From: Scatophagus argus
Lineage: Eukaryota; Chordata; Actinopteri; Scatophagidae
Direction of reading: 5' to 3'
Assembly: GCF_020382885.2 (NCBI RefSeq)
Contig: NC_058502.1
Location: 12,303,950 to 12,367,949, forward strand
Length of the DNA: 64,000 nt
Part shown: one piece after another, positions 1 to 14,809 of the stretch
Position numbering within the stretch: the first letter of the stretch is position 1
Layout of the letters: each line of letters starts with the position of its first letter
Program-made: the position numbers and the translations under genes
Notes under the pieces: model-generated
What the model was told of the DNA's origin: nothing
Database searches by the model: none
Seen by the model: only the letters and a program-made list of their open reading frames with translations

Positions 1-44
1 AACAGGCTATGACTATAACTCGGTGACTTTTTTTCCCCCCACAG

Positions 45-1138
45 ATGAGGGAGAGATGAAAGATATTTTAGAAGAGGCTGGAGTCAAGAGTGTGAGTACA
101 GCTGTTTGTAATTATAAACACTATGTAGACACGTGGCAATTACACAAACTTAAATCACATTGCATTCTCCACAAAATATTGGAGTGTTTCTTTATGCTCC
201 CCAAACTGTTGGCAAGTTTGGAAGCATAGCATTGTCCAAAATGTCTTGATATGCTGAAGTGTTTAGATTTCCCTTCACTGGAAGTAAGGGGTCCACTCCA
301 ACCCCTGAAAAACAGCCTCATCCCAATACTTTTGTCTATATAGGTTAGCACTCCTGTTCCTGTACAGATATTTTTATAGTGTCTTTTTCATTTGTCATCT
401 GCTTTTTTAAAATCACCTTCAGAAAAAGACACAGAAAAGAAAGTTCCAAGATGACAACTTTGATGAGGACATGGAAATTGAACCCCACCTAAAATATAAA
501 GGTAAGACTGATACCATACATCCTCAGTGATGTTGAAAATCACACTGTGCATACAGCCTGCATTACAGAGATTACATTAGCTCTTTTTAGGATTAACTTT
601 TGGGCCTGTTCTGGACTTGCAACATGACTGGAAAGTAACGTGTACATGCAAATTTTGACTAAGAGCACTTGTGTTTTTTTTTTTCTTAGCTGGGGGCTCG
701 GGTATCCACAGACCCCTTGGAGGAAAGGACGACACCGGAGCAGATTACAAGTCAAAGGTGAGTCTGACCACATGCAGAAACGCACACTTGCAGAAGTTTA
801 AAAACTATGAATCTGAATGCCTGTTCTTTCATCCCGCTTCTCAGAAAGGAAAAGGAGATGTGAAGAAAAAAGGAAAACTTGATCCTTACGCTTACATCCC
901 TCTGAAGAAGGCCCAGCTCAATCACAGGTACTGCCAGTGTTTTTTGTCACTGCCGAATTTCATAAACGTTGCTGACAAAAAATTGACTTGATTGTCAGAC
1001 CCTAACCTGTTTTTTTATTCTTTGTGTGTTTGCAGGAAGCGTGCCAAACTGCAGGGCCAGTTTAAGGGCATGGTGAGAGGAGCCCAGAAGGGGGCGCTGT
1101 CTGGAAAGAAACTGCAAAAGAGAAAGCGGAAAGCCTGA
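45..1138 (+). CDS. rrp12: RRP12-like ribosomal RNA processing protein, 3' end (partial)
   Basis: These are the last five exons of a gene that begins left of the window: 45-91, 423-501, 690-757, 845-927 and 1036-1138, all with AG acceptors and GT donors and phases that join without a break. They encode about 126 residues. The C-terminus contains [16 protein letters not shown] followed by [16 protein letters not shown] and ends in a lysine/arginine run (KLQKRKRKA, then stop TGA at 1136-1138). This matches the basic tail I know from RRP12, a large HEAT-repeat nucleolar protein that takes part in maturation and export of pre-ribosomal subunits. The repeats themselves lie outside the window. The tail probably carries nuclear or nucleolar targeting signals (inference). 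The gene is convergent with the antxr1-like gene, whose stop codon lies 2.3 kb away. Confidence 0.94.
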
Positions 1139-3404
1139 ACAACATGCTTATATTACGTAGTGGACTTTAAACGCGTCGTGTTTGGTGGTGTGTTCACAGA
1201 CGTACACCTTGGATCCGTGTGTATGTCTGCATTTCAGATAGACTGAAGGTGAAACCAGTTTGTTTTTAAACTGTTCCATCTGTGTAAGCTCTAGAAATGC
1301 TCTGATTGACCTCAGAGATCCCTTGATGGATGTTGACAGGTGGAAAATACTTTGGCTGTCAGAAAAATTACTGTGATCAGTTATGTATGCATCAGATAAA
1401 AGTTTGCCTTTTCATAAACAAAAAAAATATATATTTATGTGTGAACATTGTCTAGATGTGTAGACAGACAGTAACACTGTTTGAGGAAGAGTAAAATAAT
1501 ATTTGGTCACTTGAGGGCGCTGTAGACTTGTGGCTTATTAACAGTGCATAAGAATGGTCACGAATGTGTTTACAGATGATTTAAACTAAAATTTAAAGTC
1601 ATTTCTATAGTGATAACTACAAAATATTTTCCTTTTATGACAATCTTCCTTGTCGGAAGCCCACAGTCCAGCCGGTTAGTTTTTCATATGACTGTGCGCT
1701 TTCCATGGAAGTGGGTGGAAATTGAGAGAGAAGCTGTAGGTTCTTGTTTTGCAGGGTGTGTTAATATACCGTTAGCCTCGTGTGATTCATTCCCACCAAT
1801 GGATTGCAGTGAAATGAGTCATGTAGTGACAGACTGACCTCGTAATCGTGGTCTTTTGTTTGTCAGTGTGTCAGTTGGTGTTTCTGACGAGGGGAGCAGG
1901 ACATTCTCAGGCCAGGCATCATCACCGCGGAGGCTAAATTTATATAAATTGGCTTCAGAAAGTATTCAGACCACTTTTTTTAATCCACCTTTACTGAGTT
2001 AAAGTTATCTAAAAAAAATGAGTAAATTTACTTTTTAACTACACACGATAACCATAGTGAAAACTCTTTGAAATTTGGTTTGAATTCTTTGAAACACTGC
2101 AGCAGTTGAACAATGGATGTTAAAATGCTGAAAGAAGTGACAAATTTATATCGGAGCAGTGTTGTGCCGCAGAAATGTGCTTGAATGAATCCAAAAGCAA
2201 TTAAAAAAAATCTTAGAAGTGAGTATTAATTTCACAGGCTTCCAATAAATGCCATGGATAGATTATTGGTGTCCTGACAGCAGCAGAAATGTAATTTGTT
2301 TAATTAAAAAAAAAAAAAAAGGTTGTATCCTGCATTATCCAATTAACCAATAAATATGTCATTAGGGCTCTGTTGTCCTGACCCCAGTGTGTTAAGCTAA
2401 TTCACAATATGACTGTGCAAAAAAAACAAAGTCTTTTTTAAATAAAATACCATATTTTTTCAAAACTTAATAACCATGAAAGAAATCACTGCCAGGCAGC
2501 ACATAAATAAAAAAACCCATTTTGTTTATTGAAGACAGACACAAAAGGTTGTTAATAAAGAAATAATGCAAATGATCATTTCAGTCAGTAAATACAGTAT
2601 ACAGGAGAACCCTGAAGATACAAACTTTCAATGCAATCTCTCACTTCAAGGTGGTCATAAAACCACAAATACATTAGACTTCGTTCCAGAATGCTTCCTT
2701 ATTTCCACCTTGATCTCCAACTCCTCCCTGATGCTAAATAGAAAACAGATTCAGACAGGGCTTGTATTATAATAAATAAAGTATGGAGAAACTGCCCTGC
2801 AGTTGCAATAAGATCGCTGAATTTATACTAAATTTTAGGTAGGATGTAGAAACAGTTTATTTGGTTGAAAAGGTAAAATGATCACTCAGTCTGATTTGTA
2901 GCATCCTAAGATAATGTACGCTTAAAAACCAAAGCCAACATCGTTATCTTTCGCCATACTTTTTTACCACGTCCTCGCTCTGCATTATTAGCCTCTACCA
3001 ACCCAAACTAATCAGATCTATTTAGCGACGCAAACTGTCACAATCTAACTTTCACAACTTTCAACAACACATAAATCCTTTTCGATGAATTTCCAGAAAG
3101 GATCACACTTACTCATGACACCAACACTGCACATACAGGCTTAAATCAAGTAACTACATGCTTGTCTTTCCTATGTTTCTGCGTTTTGTATAAAAAGTGT
3201 TATCTCTGATGAAACGCGGTAGCTGATTTGAAATCAGATAAATATTTTTTTGCTGTCCAGCAACAAAGCACAGAGCTTCAAGTCAGATGCTCTAAGATTT
3301 TACGCCTCTCTGCTGTCTCAGTCTTTGGGGTGAAAGAAGGACATGGGTTTTTTTATGGAACAAGTTGCTGTATCGCTTGTTTACTGGAGGCCCTCTGTTC
3401 ATCA
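1139..3404. other. Convergent 3' intergenic region, rrp12 and antxr1c untranslated tails
   Basis: No open reading frame of interest is present. The segment is AT-rich, with several A runs (for example 2306-2320). It holds the 3' untranslated parts of rrp12 (plus strand) and of the antxr1-like gene (minus strand). Plus-strand AATAAA motifs at 2244-2249 and 2349-2354 could serve rrp12, but they lie more than 1 kb past the stop, so the true end is uncertain. A stretch around 1953-2010 (core AGAAAGTATTCAGACCA) resembles the end of degraded Tc1-type fish transposons. Confidence 0.6.
2525..2530 (-). promoter_or_regulatory. Candidate polyadenylation signal for antxr1c
   Basis: TTTATT on the plus strand reads AATAAA on the minus strand. 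It lies about 0.9 kb downstream of the antxr1-like stop codon, a plausible 3' UTR length. Other AT-rich matches occur nearby, so this is a candidate only. Confidence 0.4.
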
Positions 3405-6400
3405 TCAGAGTCTCGGTGGAGGTCGAGATGGCGGGGGTCCTCTAAGCCCAGGGGGTGCGCGAGCTGGGGGTGGACCTGGAGGGGCTTGGACCACAGGAGG
3501 GGGCATGTGGGAGGGTGGTGTGGTGCGGGGTCCTCTTGACGGAGGCTTCGTACGGGGGACAGAATTAGAGACCAGAGGTCGCTGTTCGGCAGGTGGAGGG
3601 GGAGGAGAAGGAGAAGGAGAAGGAGGAGAGTGATGGGTGCGAGGAGGAGCCCGATTGTTTGCGCTGGACTCTCCGTGTTTGACCCTTTGGAAATTAATAC
3701 AGCGACCCTACAAGACACAAACAAACAGACGAAGGTTGAAACACGACGGCATCATCGTTTCAATGCAGAAGACAGATTAAAATGCATCTTTGTGCAAAAT
3801 CAATGAGCTTCTAAGATCCACCAGCCGAAATGGTTTGTGTGAGTCTTTGCCCAGCTCTGCTGACAGAGGCGTGTGTGTTTGAGGCCCCTGGAGGGCACAT
3901 AAAGCTGCCTCTGTCTTCTGTCCACACCTGCACCACAATATGTGATGCTAGCAAAGACAGGCACTGACAAAGTTATTACACACACACACACGTCTACAGC
4001 TTTCCCCATTTCCCCTCCTCTTCTTTAGGAGCCTCTGCTGTGACTTGACCTCTCTTGATGCAGAACAGAAAGTAGTTTATGTCTCTTATGTGCATGACTT
4101 GTTGGAGTGTAAAGGGAGGATTTCAGCAGCTGCACAATAGTTAACAGAGGCCCCTCAGCATTTAACATAATTTACAAGTCTGGGAGAATGGAACGCTTCT
4201 CTCATTGTTCTCATTGACGGTTTTCCCTCTCTGTTCTCTGCATAGCATCCTTTTGCACACACACACACACACACACATGCACGCAAACTTGCGTGTCTTG
4301 CTCAGTCAGCTTGTGAAGGATGGAGAGTAGGTCCTTGTGTCATAGACCCTTGGTGGTCTGATTATAACACCTTATTAAACAGAGAGGCCCTAAAGTCACA
4401 CAAGGGCCATAAGAGGACCCCAGCAGCAGTAGCTTTGTGACTGAGGGGGCCATTGTGTGTGTGTGTGTGTGAGGGGTGTGTAATTGATTGGGGGTGAAGC
4501 CCTGTTAGGGGGCTGACTGCTTTGGTCTTGTTGCAGAGGCTGCGGTGAAAGGGCCAGTTTGTGAGCAGCAGAGCAGCAGCACAACACCAGAGACAGCATA
4601 TGGGCACAATGAGAACACAAGCTCATGAATATGAGTGTGTTTGTGTGTGTGTGTGACTGTAAGCATGCCTCAGCCGGAACATATGGCCTGAATGAGACCG
4701 CGGCCTCATGAATAACAGAAGCATAGGGAGAGAAAGGTTAGGCTTCAAGAGAGCACCAAGACACACAACACTGGTGGTGAGAAGAGGAGCCCCCCCCCCC
4801 TCCCTTTTAAGTAGATATGTACATAGATGAGTTGTGGGAGCGATCAACAGTGTCTCCTCCCTTGTGATGGTCAATGTCCTTGTGTGCCCCTTTGGCTGTA
4901 CTGCTCATCATTGCTTTACTTCCCCTCTTGGCAATTGTTTATTTCAAACCCTCAGCTCCTTTTTAGGAGAAAAACAAAACCCTAAAACACCTCCAGCATC
5001 CCTTTTCACACCACAGCTCTGTCTAGCCTCACGTTCTCCTTTTAAAGCCCCAAGACTTTGCCCTTCCCTCACAAACACATAAAGCAGATACTTTACGGGG
5101 AAATGATGCACATGCACACACACCCTTATATTAAAGAAAACAGGAGAAAGACGAGAGAGTGGAGACGCACATCTGACCTGACAGCTCTGCCAGTCTCCTC
5201 GCATGACATTACCGCAATCTGCTCACATGACGAAAATGCTGCATACTCACAAGCGTTAACACACTTCATAGACTGAAACATGAATTACTTAATGTCAGGA
5301 TATCAGATCAGATGCCTAATTTATAAAAGTTTTGACTTTTACTTGAACTTGACCTTAAGTTCGTTTTAGAGGGTGTGATTATATTCAGTGCAAAAGAAAA
5401 AAAAATAGCATTTGTAACTTGTGCACCTGTGATCTATAAATCTCAAATCTCAATGCCTTGTAATTTCCCCTCATATAATGCCAGCACTAATGAGGGTTTA
5501 GTCAGGAAAAGCTATGAATCAAAACAGAAAATGAAACTTTTTGAAGTATGAGATCGCAGTGGTGGTAGATGAGATTGAAACCAGAAGACAGATATTATTT
5601 AGTGGACTAAATAAACAAAGTCAAACACACAACTTGGGAGTGTGAACGAACTGCCGCTTCAGTGAACGAGAAAGACAGAACTGTGGCTGATATTAAAAAG
5701 AAATGGTCTTTGGAATATGAAAAGATCAAGTGATGCAAGTCTGCTAATTCCTCACACCGTACAGTCAAAATGTCCATCATGCAGTAACATGCAGTTCACC
5801 CCTACGTGACCAGAAAGAAAATCACTGAAGTCTAGACGCTGCTTAGAGATAAGATCATTTCCATGTAAGATGTTGTAAATAACTATTTAGATGAGGTTAA
5901 CTGCTTAAATCCTACTTAAGATCAAAGCTGATCCTAAATAAGGCTGCTGAAATAAGGAAACTCTACACAAAAAATCTGATCACTTATACCAGTCTTTCAT
6001 ACCATACCAGTTTACTGGTCATTGTGGAAATAAACACACTTAAGATCAGCCTCACAACAACTTATAATCCAGTTGGTGGGTTTATTTTCCACCTGAAGAC
6101 AAATATGTTATAATAAAGGCATTTTCAACTTAGCGAAGCGGCTAAATGATCCCTCCACATGCCACCAGTCAACAGGTACCTTTTGGGATACTGGTATTCC
6201 CGGTTGGCATTCCCTGCTCTGATTAATGAAGACGTTGCTGTGAACTGTTTTCACTGGAACTACTTTCCTTGGAGCAAATAGTACCATTGAAGAGTACCAG
6301 TGAGACAGTTGATTATTTTGGATATTCTTTTTTTCCCAGGGCAAACCCAGCCAGCTAACATAAACTTTGTGATAAGTGGAGGAGATATGTCACAGCCTTT

Positions 6401-9400
6401 GTCAGACTAAAACCCTCTGCATCGTAGGACACAATTTACTAATTTACAAAGTAATGCTTCAGGTGACGTGATGAAGGGGGAAGAGAGAAGAGGGCAAAGA
6501 AGAGGAGGTGCTGTCTGTGTGTCCGCCCCCTGATCTGGATTGGTCTGTGCTGCGCGATGAGGCCATCAGCGCAGGGGACAAAAGAAGGGAATCTCTTCTG
6601 TCACAATATGGCTCGTGGCCTTTCAACTCCCCATCTGTTTGTGTGACGCTCACTCAGGAGGGCTGACACACACATTACAGTGACACAAACATGCACGCAC
6701 ACACACACACAGCAGGAGGAGATCAAACGGGAGCAGAGTGTGGCAGAAACTGGCAGCCTGCTGATGGCCGTTTGCAGAGGCAGCGAGGTCGGAGTAATAT
6801 GGGGAGGAAGCAGGACGAGCTCCTCCTCAGCTGCCGTGCTAGTTATCGCTGTGCTTCCTGTCAGCGTCGATGGGCTTTTTGTAATCCGTTTGTAATGCTC
6901 TGTTGTTTGTCATCCACCTGCAGTTTTTTGTTTTTGCAGAGATGATCAATATTACGACTGTGAAGAATTCACATTTAGAATTTAGATCTGTGCCTGGCTT
7001 TTGTCAACATGACAAATCAATACCGTCTTTCATGTCTGATATGACAACTATGTCCATTGCAACAAAAGTGGATTTCTTTCCCCTCATTTCTTTCCATGTG
7101 AGACATAGTGTTTCATTTTGTGCGGTTAATGGCTCGTGAAGGGAGTTGTGGGGGTCATTGTTGAGCAGCTCTGCGAACCACAGCCCCACAGAAAGTGGCT
7201 GACAAAGGCTCAAGAAACTTCTGTCCTAATGACAGAGATGAATTGTTCAGCTCAGAAAAAAAAGTCCAAGATGGAAAGAAGGGATGAAACCATTGATGAT
7301 GACCACTTTTAGACTCTAGATACAGCACACACAGAGAGACAGTATGAGAGTCACACTCATACTGATACAGGAATCAAAAAAGAAAGATGAATCATGCCAT
7401 TCAGAAAATAAATCAATAAATTTCACAGCGACATGGCCTTAGCTACGAGAGGCGACAATGACACCATTTACCACGGAGCAGATGTTTCACCATGACAACC
7501 GGTTTGATGATGAAAACATGTCTGTGGGGTGATGGGATGCCATACACAGGGTCAAGGTTAGATAACAGGGGCTGCTCTGCTCTCTCTCGCTTTGTCACAC
7601 ACACACACACTCTGCTGTTGATGTCATGATTTAGTACTTTTTTTACAGAGCAGCAGTGGTGGCCATTAATATGGCACATTAAAATTTTCAACACAATTTT
7701 ACCATAAAACGAGAACATAAAACCCTGTCTAACACTGTGGCTGGTTTTACTTTAATTATCACTTGAAAGTAGAGAGCGAGTGTGCAACATGCTATTTGGA
7801 AAAGTGACAGAAACCCGGTTATTTTCTGGGTGTTACTTGGAATTCTCAGAGAAGAGTATGGTGCTTCTTGTGCAAGAACAATGGCAGCTTTGACGGAGAG
7901 AGTGTCGCTGTATGTGTAGAAAATCAGCTGCATATGTCGCTTGACGACACACGTTGTCTTTATGCAACGTGACAGACACAAAAACAGAGTGCAGATGCCC
8001 ACTTGTCCACATGCATAGACAGTAAATACACTGAAACCTTCTGTACCATCTATGTTGCTCGTAAACAGCTTTTAAGTGGTTGCAGAGCAATCCCAAAAAT
8101 TACACATAATTAACAAATTATAGCTTTGCATTAGCCATTATGCTCGTTTGCGGTATGCTGGGTTTTCTCATTATGTTTTAGATGGAGAAAGAAATGAAAT
8201 GTGACTGCAGTGGAGTCAGGCTCACCTGGTCTCCAGGATGTGGTCTCATCAGAGATACCTGGTCATAACCTCTCCTGAACAGAGCCCACAGAGCATCTAG
8301 CTTCCCCTAAGAAACAAAACCAAGAAACAAAACTTTGATGTCAAATAATAATGTTTCAAATAAAAATAAATGAACACAACCTTAAATATACATTGAACTT
8401 CTAACTGCATTTCACTATAAGACTAACCTTGATGGGTGTGTACCATCTCCTCTGCTGCGGGGGCCGGCGGGGTGGTTTTCGAGGCTTAGGCTCATATGGT
8501 TCAAATTCCTGCTCTGGCATCTTTACAACTGCATTTTTGGGTTTGTCCAGCTTGGCACCTTCCTCAGTTGACCCTTTCTCCCCCCATCGCACCTGTTAAA
8601 AACCTTATTAAAACCTAGATTCTTTTGAACGTTTAAAATGTGTGTGTGTATGAATGTATGTATGTGTGTGCATACCTCCATGCGCTTGATGCCACCCACT
8701 CCTCTTCCTCCATAGTAGGATGCATCCACTGTGGGCCATCTCTTCTTGGGCATCCCATCATCATCATCTGACTCCTTGGAGAGAGACTCAGTTACATGGC
8801 ACAGCTAATGATTCTCCCATACATAGTACTATTAACACTAGTACCAATACTAGTATCAATAACAACGTTAGTGTAATAATACTGCATAAATGTTTTCTTG
8901 TATGAAATTCTGATTAGGATGAATATTGCAACAAGAGAAAACACAAGTCTTACTGGTTCAGGAGGAGGAGGAGGTGGAGGTTCTTTGATCACCTGAAGAT
9001 TTAAAAGTATAATATCATGAGAGAGATAAAAATATAATGAAAAAATGACCACAGTACTGAAGTCTGGAGTTGAAACTCACCACGGTGCAGCAGAGAGGCC
9101 AAAACCACCACATCAGCAGCAGAGCCAGCAGGAGGAACACCACGAGCAACGATATGAGCACGATGGTGCCGTCGAACTGTGCACGAACACAGAACAGCGG
9201 GATTAAGATTAAACTGAACAAAAGGAAAGAGGCGGGGAAAGAAGGTGGAAATGAAAAGCGAAAGTACTCACAGCCTCCTCTGATGGACAGACACAACAGA
9301 GGAGACCTCAGAGAAGAAGGAAAGAAGAAGACTAAAGAACCAAGAGGAAAATAAGAGGGCTGAAAAAATAAGGCAGAATACCACAGGGAAAAGTCGTCAT

Positions 9401-10625
9401 TGACTTGTTGTGATAGTGCAGACTACATATACACAACATGTACTCACGCATTCAGTAGTAGTGATGTGAACAGAGCTGGTGATGTAGGAGAGGCCCTCAT
9501 TCATGCTCACCTGCAGGTAGATCACCCTAAAAAACACCAACTCGTGACTGATCTCATCATCTGACACAGAAATGCTCACAAATCACATGCATGAGCGCCT
9601 TTTGCTTGTGTATGCACATTCATGGTCTTGGACCTGGTTTCGGGCTACTGTTTAGAAGCTTGCCTGCGGTGTCGACTACATTCCTTCATCCACTTTGTCC
9701 GTACTTGCTGCTTTATAAGCACACAAACATGCTGACATAAACACAAAGCCAAAGCCTTTAAAGAGGTCAGGGAGTTCTCCACCCACAGAAGGAATCTCTT
9801 CTGTTTGGATCAGGCCCAGACCTCTAATGCAGAAACCACAGACAGCTCAATGACTTCTTATTCTCCAGTTTTCGGTGCTGATATCTGCAGCTGTAATTGT
9901 ACAAAGACAGGCCAGGCAGTTACAAGAGAAAACGTATAGTTTCTGGTTGGGAAGATGATAGGATAGCGATGTTGACAGAAGAAAAAGACTGTACAGAACT
10001 GGGGTAGCACAAAGGACAGGGGAATATTTAGCTGACAGGTTATTCATAAAGTTCAGAAATGACGATGGTGGAAACGCAGATAGCTGGATTGTCGTTACAG
10101 GCTTGCAAGAAAATGGAGAAAGGCTTCTTGTGCTACTCTTAGGGTTTGGGGGGGCGACAAAGACAAGGGGGGCATTGAGCTCTGGGTTTAGATTTGAGGA
10201 GGGGGTTAGAGGGGGGAGGAGGTCACTGCAGGGTTGGGGAGAGGGGAGGAAACAGAGAGTGGGGGGATGGTAGGAGGAGGGTCTTTCCTGTTCTACATCC
10301 CTTCAGGACCGTCCCTCCCCTCTGAGACCCCCTCGTCACTTCCTGAATCACTGGCTCTTGTTTGTTGCCTCCTTGCCCCCTCCTGTATCCTATGTAGCTC
10401 GTCTCATAACTCATGCTGACACCGACATCGGAGTAGGAAATTGGCAGTGCAGGTGCCACTCATCTTTTCTTCTATTTCCCCCCTCCCTTTACTGCTCCCC
10501 CCTTCCCTGTCATATGGTCAGCCCTCCTTTCAGGCCGGCAGGGGACACGAAGCTATCAGCCCCTCTCTGACAGAGAGATCTCAGCCCCTATCAATCATCA
10601 ATCTGCTCACTATATATGTCTTTGC

Positions 10626-10668
<43 letters not shown>

Positions 10669-13600
10669 ACGAGGGGGAGCTGCATCCGGAAGGTTCCCAG
10701 TCAACATAGATTTGTGTGATGGCAGCTTCAATGACTTCATTACATGTGATAAGACTGGGGTTTAACAAGAGGTGAGCGAGGGTCTCGGGATTTGGGCGAA
10801 GAGGTGATGCTGGGAGCTGGAGTCCCTAAGACCTCAAGACTTTCCGACTTTCCGACCCTAAAACAAGAAGCAATTCACCTATAATGTGATCTGACATGTA
10901 AGGATGATTTTTAGGACTGCAGCTGAAGATTGCTTTCATCATTGATTAAGTTTGGGCTATAAAATAGCAGAAAGTAGTGAAAAATGTGCTGCATTAAGCG
11001 GTGATCCTTGTAGTATATAATCTGTCCACCTCCTGATTTGTGAGTGGGTTCAGCTTTCTGTTTAGCTACGTGGGTTATTTTATGTTAGTGTATAAAACAA
11101 AATTTATTTCACCCACTGACTTTTTTTCTATCAGTATGATTTAAGACATATTTTCCCTGGTCACGACATGACCTAGACAGATGCTGCGATAATGGACTCC
11201 AATAGCTGAGCTTCACGCTTCATTCTTGACCTTGGTGTTTCAAGTTGAGCAACTCTGTCCACTGAGGAAGGCCATGAGGCGGGATTAAAAGCTCCAGCAC
11301 ATATCCAGTGTTGCTAGGATGGTGCTATTGTCTTGGTTCATCTGCGTGTTTAGGCTCTTCTGATAACATTTTTTTGTTTTTGTACTCTTCTTTCTCGTTA
11401 AAACAAAAAAAAAAAATATTTGTAAAAAAGAAAAATTGTCAAAAATGTCACAATTTAAAATCTAATTCCTTGTTTTATCTGTTCCAATATATTAAATTTA
11501 AAGTTACATGAGGCAGACATTCTCCACGTTTGTCAAGTTAGTCAAACTATAGCATTTTTGCTTGATAAAAATCTGATGATGTTGGGCGATGAGAAAGATG
11601 ACTTGGTTCACTTTTTTTGGCACACAACTGTTCACAAAAGAAATCATTTTCTGTCACAAACACCTGCCCAGCCTGCATAGTGGCACTTTCGCTTCCCTAC
11701 ATATTTCCACGTCTGTTTGCACGTTATTGCAGCGCAGCCCAGACCTCATCAGGCAGCTGTTGGCCTCCTCTCTGGGCCCTTCAGCCATTCACAGCTGACT
11801 TCCTCTTTAGTAGCACTCAGGGTGTTAGGCAGCGCTGACTCTGCTCTAATGGAATTCTGTTACATGAAAGGACGCCTCCTTCGGGCTCCATTGCAATGTC
11901 TAATGATGCTTCTTGTTTTGCCCTGCTCTCAGGAGAAGCAGTGCAACCTGGCTGGCAGGATTGGACATTTGCTGGATTATGAATCAAAGGAATGGTTGCT
12001 GTTTCAATTATTACAATTCTGCCCAAGACTTCCATGAGTTACAACTAAAATTCCACAAGCATGTCCACTATAGCACAGTGAGTGAAACATACTGTGAGTG
12101 AGACTCTTAAACCTTCCTGCTGCCACAGTGTGAAAACAAAATGCATTATTTTATTCCCCTCATCTCTGAGCAGCACTTCCCCATCAAAGCGATACTTTTC
12201 ACTGGCAGACAAGACAAGCTCAAATCACACTAGAAATCTGAGTGACAGCAACAAGACAGATGATGACTGGAAGGTGTCTAAGGCTGCAGGCTGGAGTGTA
12301 TAATTATGCACAGGACTGCAGGCGGCGGGGACGGGAAGGCTGCTGGGCCTCAGTCCTCTCCCGAGCTCATCCCACGGCATCGCTCTGTCTGCCCCACAAG
12401 AAACTTCTGCTCTGAATCACCGCGAGCAAAGCTGGAAGCCCTCGGAGGAAACTTTACACTGCCCTGCCGACTCAACTCACACTTTCACTCTCTAAAAGTG
12501 TCAGACAGAGATTGGGATACATCACACACACCCAAATACACAACACACACATACATGGATGCGGAGGTCCTCTCCAGCAGGCTCTCATTAAGTCGTGTTC
12601 CTGGGCTCTACTCCTGTTGTCCCCTTGTGATTGGTGTCTGGCTTCGTTAGCTGTGACAAACACTGATTGATCACAGACACTCAGTGACTTTGGCCCTAAT
12701 TTGTTCAAGGACAGCAGTCTTCTGTGTCCACACCAAACTTGCAGCTGGCAAATGTCTGGGCTCAGAGTGTTACAGCTGAACATGGAGAGTTTTGGCAACT
12801 GGAGCAATGGCTGAACTGAATGAAACGCGCCGCCTACCTCCCAACCTCCTCTACGACTGGAGCAGGACAAAGCAGGAAGGTATCTTCTATTCCAGCTGGT
12901 CTCTCATCTGCACAGGGGAAAAACAAAATCATACTTCATGTTGTAGACATTTTAACATCTGCAGCATAAGCCCACTTCCCACATTCTTCTTACATCCACA
13001 AGCCAAACCAGAATCCCATGATGCATTAAACTGTAAGCATTAATGTATTACAGATATTTGCTGTAATATGAAGCACACAAAAGAAACTGATCCAACAGAG
13101 TTCAGTGTTCAAACAATCATTTTTAGTCTAAATGTAATTTGCAGAACAATATATTGTCAAGAGACGAAATCCAAGCATGAAGACTTATGTTAAAATCCCA
13201 GACTTACATATTCACTGACACAACTTTTTGTCTTGTTCCTTCAACATGAACTATTCTTTGTATCCTGTCAACCTGTGCAAAAACCTTGTGGTCTTATGTG
13301 TATGTCTGAGAGTGTGTGTCATGTAAACTTAACCTAAACTTGCAGAACTCACCCACAGAGTGTGTATCATTCAGTTTGAAGCTGCAGAGGACTTGGTCAA
13401 TGTTTCTGGCATGGAGGAACCCATTGCCTTTCACCACCACCTGGAAACTCTCTGAGACCAAAACAAAAAGAGTGCAGGCACCATCAGAAATGAAAACAAA
13501 AAAATAAATAATGGTAACGATAACAATTATAATGGTAATGGTAATATTTTGTTCTGTGTGTGAAAATACGAGCGATGAAAGAGATCAAAATTGGTCTCCT

Positions 13601-14741
13601 ATTTTAGTTTGAAGCGGAAAAAAATTTCTGGCGTGCCATTACGGTGTGTGCCGATGGCCATTCCCTTTCTCTGATGTGCTCAAGTTAAGCAGTAGAAATG
13701 TGTGCATGCCTCATTACTGCTTGTTTATATCTGTGTGCTTGTGTGTGCATGTGTATGTGTGTAAAGGCCATAATAAGCTTCGGTGGTGCTAACGCTAAAA
13801 GTGCTGCTATTCACAAATATGTGCTGTGCAGTAGCCAGAAGGTGTGTGTGTGAGTGTGTGTGTGTGTGTGTGTCTTTGACCTTTAGCTTCCCTCAGGCGC
13901 TGTTAAAGCGCACTGACAGAAGCTTGCCAGCATATGCTGGAGTGTCTATGTGGCTGCTACCCAGCATATGTTAGCGAGCGGGGAAAAAAAACACTTGCTT
14001 AAAAACATGTCTGCAGGGCTGACAACGGCACAGCACTGTCAAAGTAGGTCTGACCTTACCTATGGCACCATTAGCACGTGTATGTGAAGGATGGGTATGT
14101 GGAGATATATACACACTGGTGTACATAATGAATGTGTGAACTGTCTTTGTGTTTTTCCCGAGGAACGGGTAAGCATCCGCATGTCGTCAGTCGTCGTGTA
14201 TGCACGAATGAGTGCAGACATTTACTTGAGCACGCATATACACATACGTGTGTGTGTAGACTCCGGCTGGGCAGAGCTTTCCTCTAGCATTATCCTGGCT
14301 GACAGAAGTGAGCATTTGCAACACCTTTAACATTTAAAGCTCCAGCGTGAAGATCACTGGATAAAAACATCACAGGCTGTGCATGTACATGAGACAGTAT
14401 TTCCTTAAAGGTCAGACACGCTGCTGTGAAAAGCCAGAAATATAAACAAACAGGCAGCGCAGAGTGGAGAAAAAAATATCACTTCACATATGTCAAGAGG
14501 AAAAGTTGTGATGTACAAGCCGGATGTAAACTGAAACTGAGCTTTCACAGAACAGTAACATCTGTTGCATGTGTTGCACATGTGACAGAAGACATTATAT
14601 AATCCATATTATGAAAAGGATCACACCTTAATTTGTACAAACAGTGCAGCTATCTCGCCTCAGAAAAATAAAACCTTTTCTGAGTCATATTTCTAATATC
14701 CTGCAACTATATGCACATAGCTGCTGAGCTCATACAACTGG

Positions 14742-14809
<68 letters not shown>

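Noticed and set aside
3353..3724. A 123-codon minus-strand open frame rich in leucine
   Set aside because: It is the wrong frame of the last antxr1c exon. The correct frame gives GRCINF followed by the proline-rich tail.
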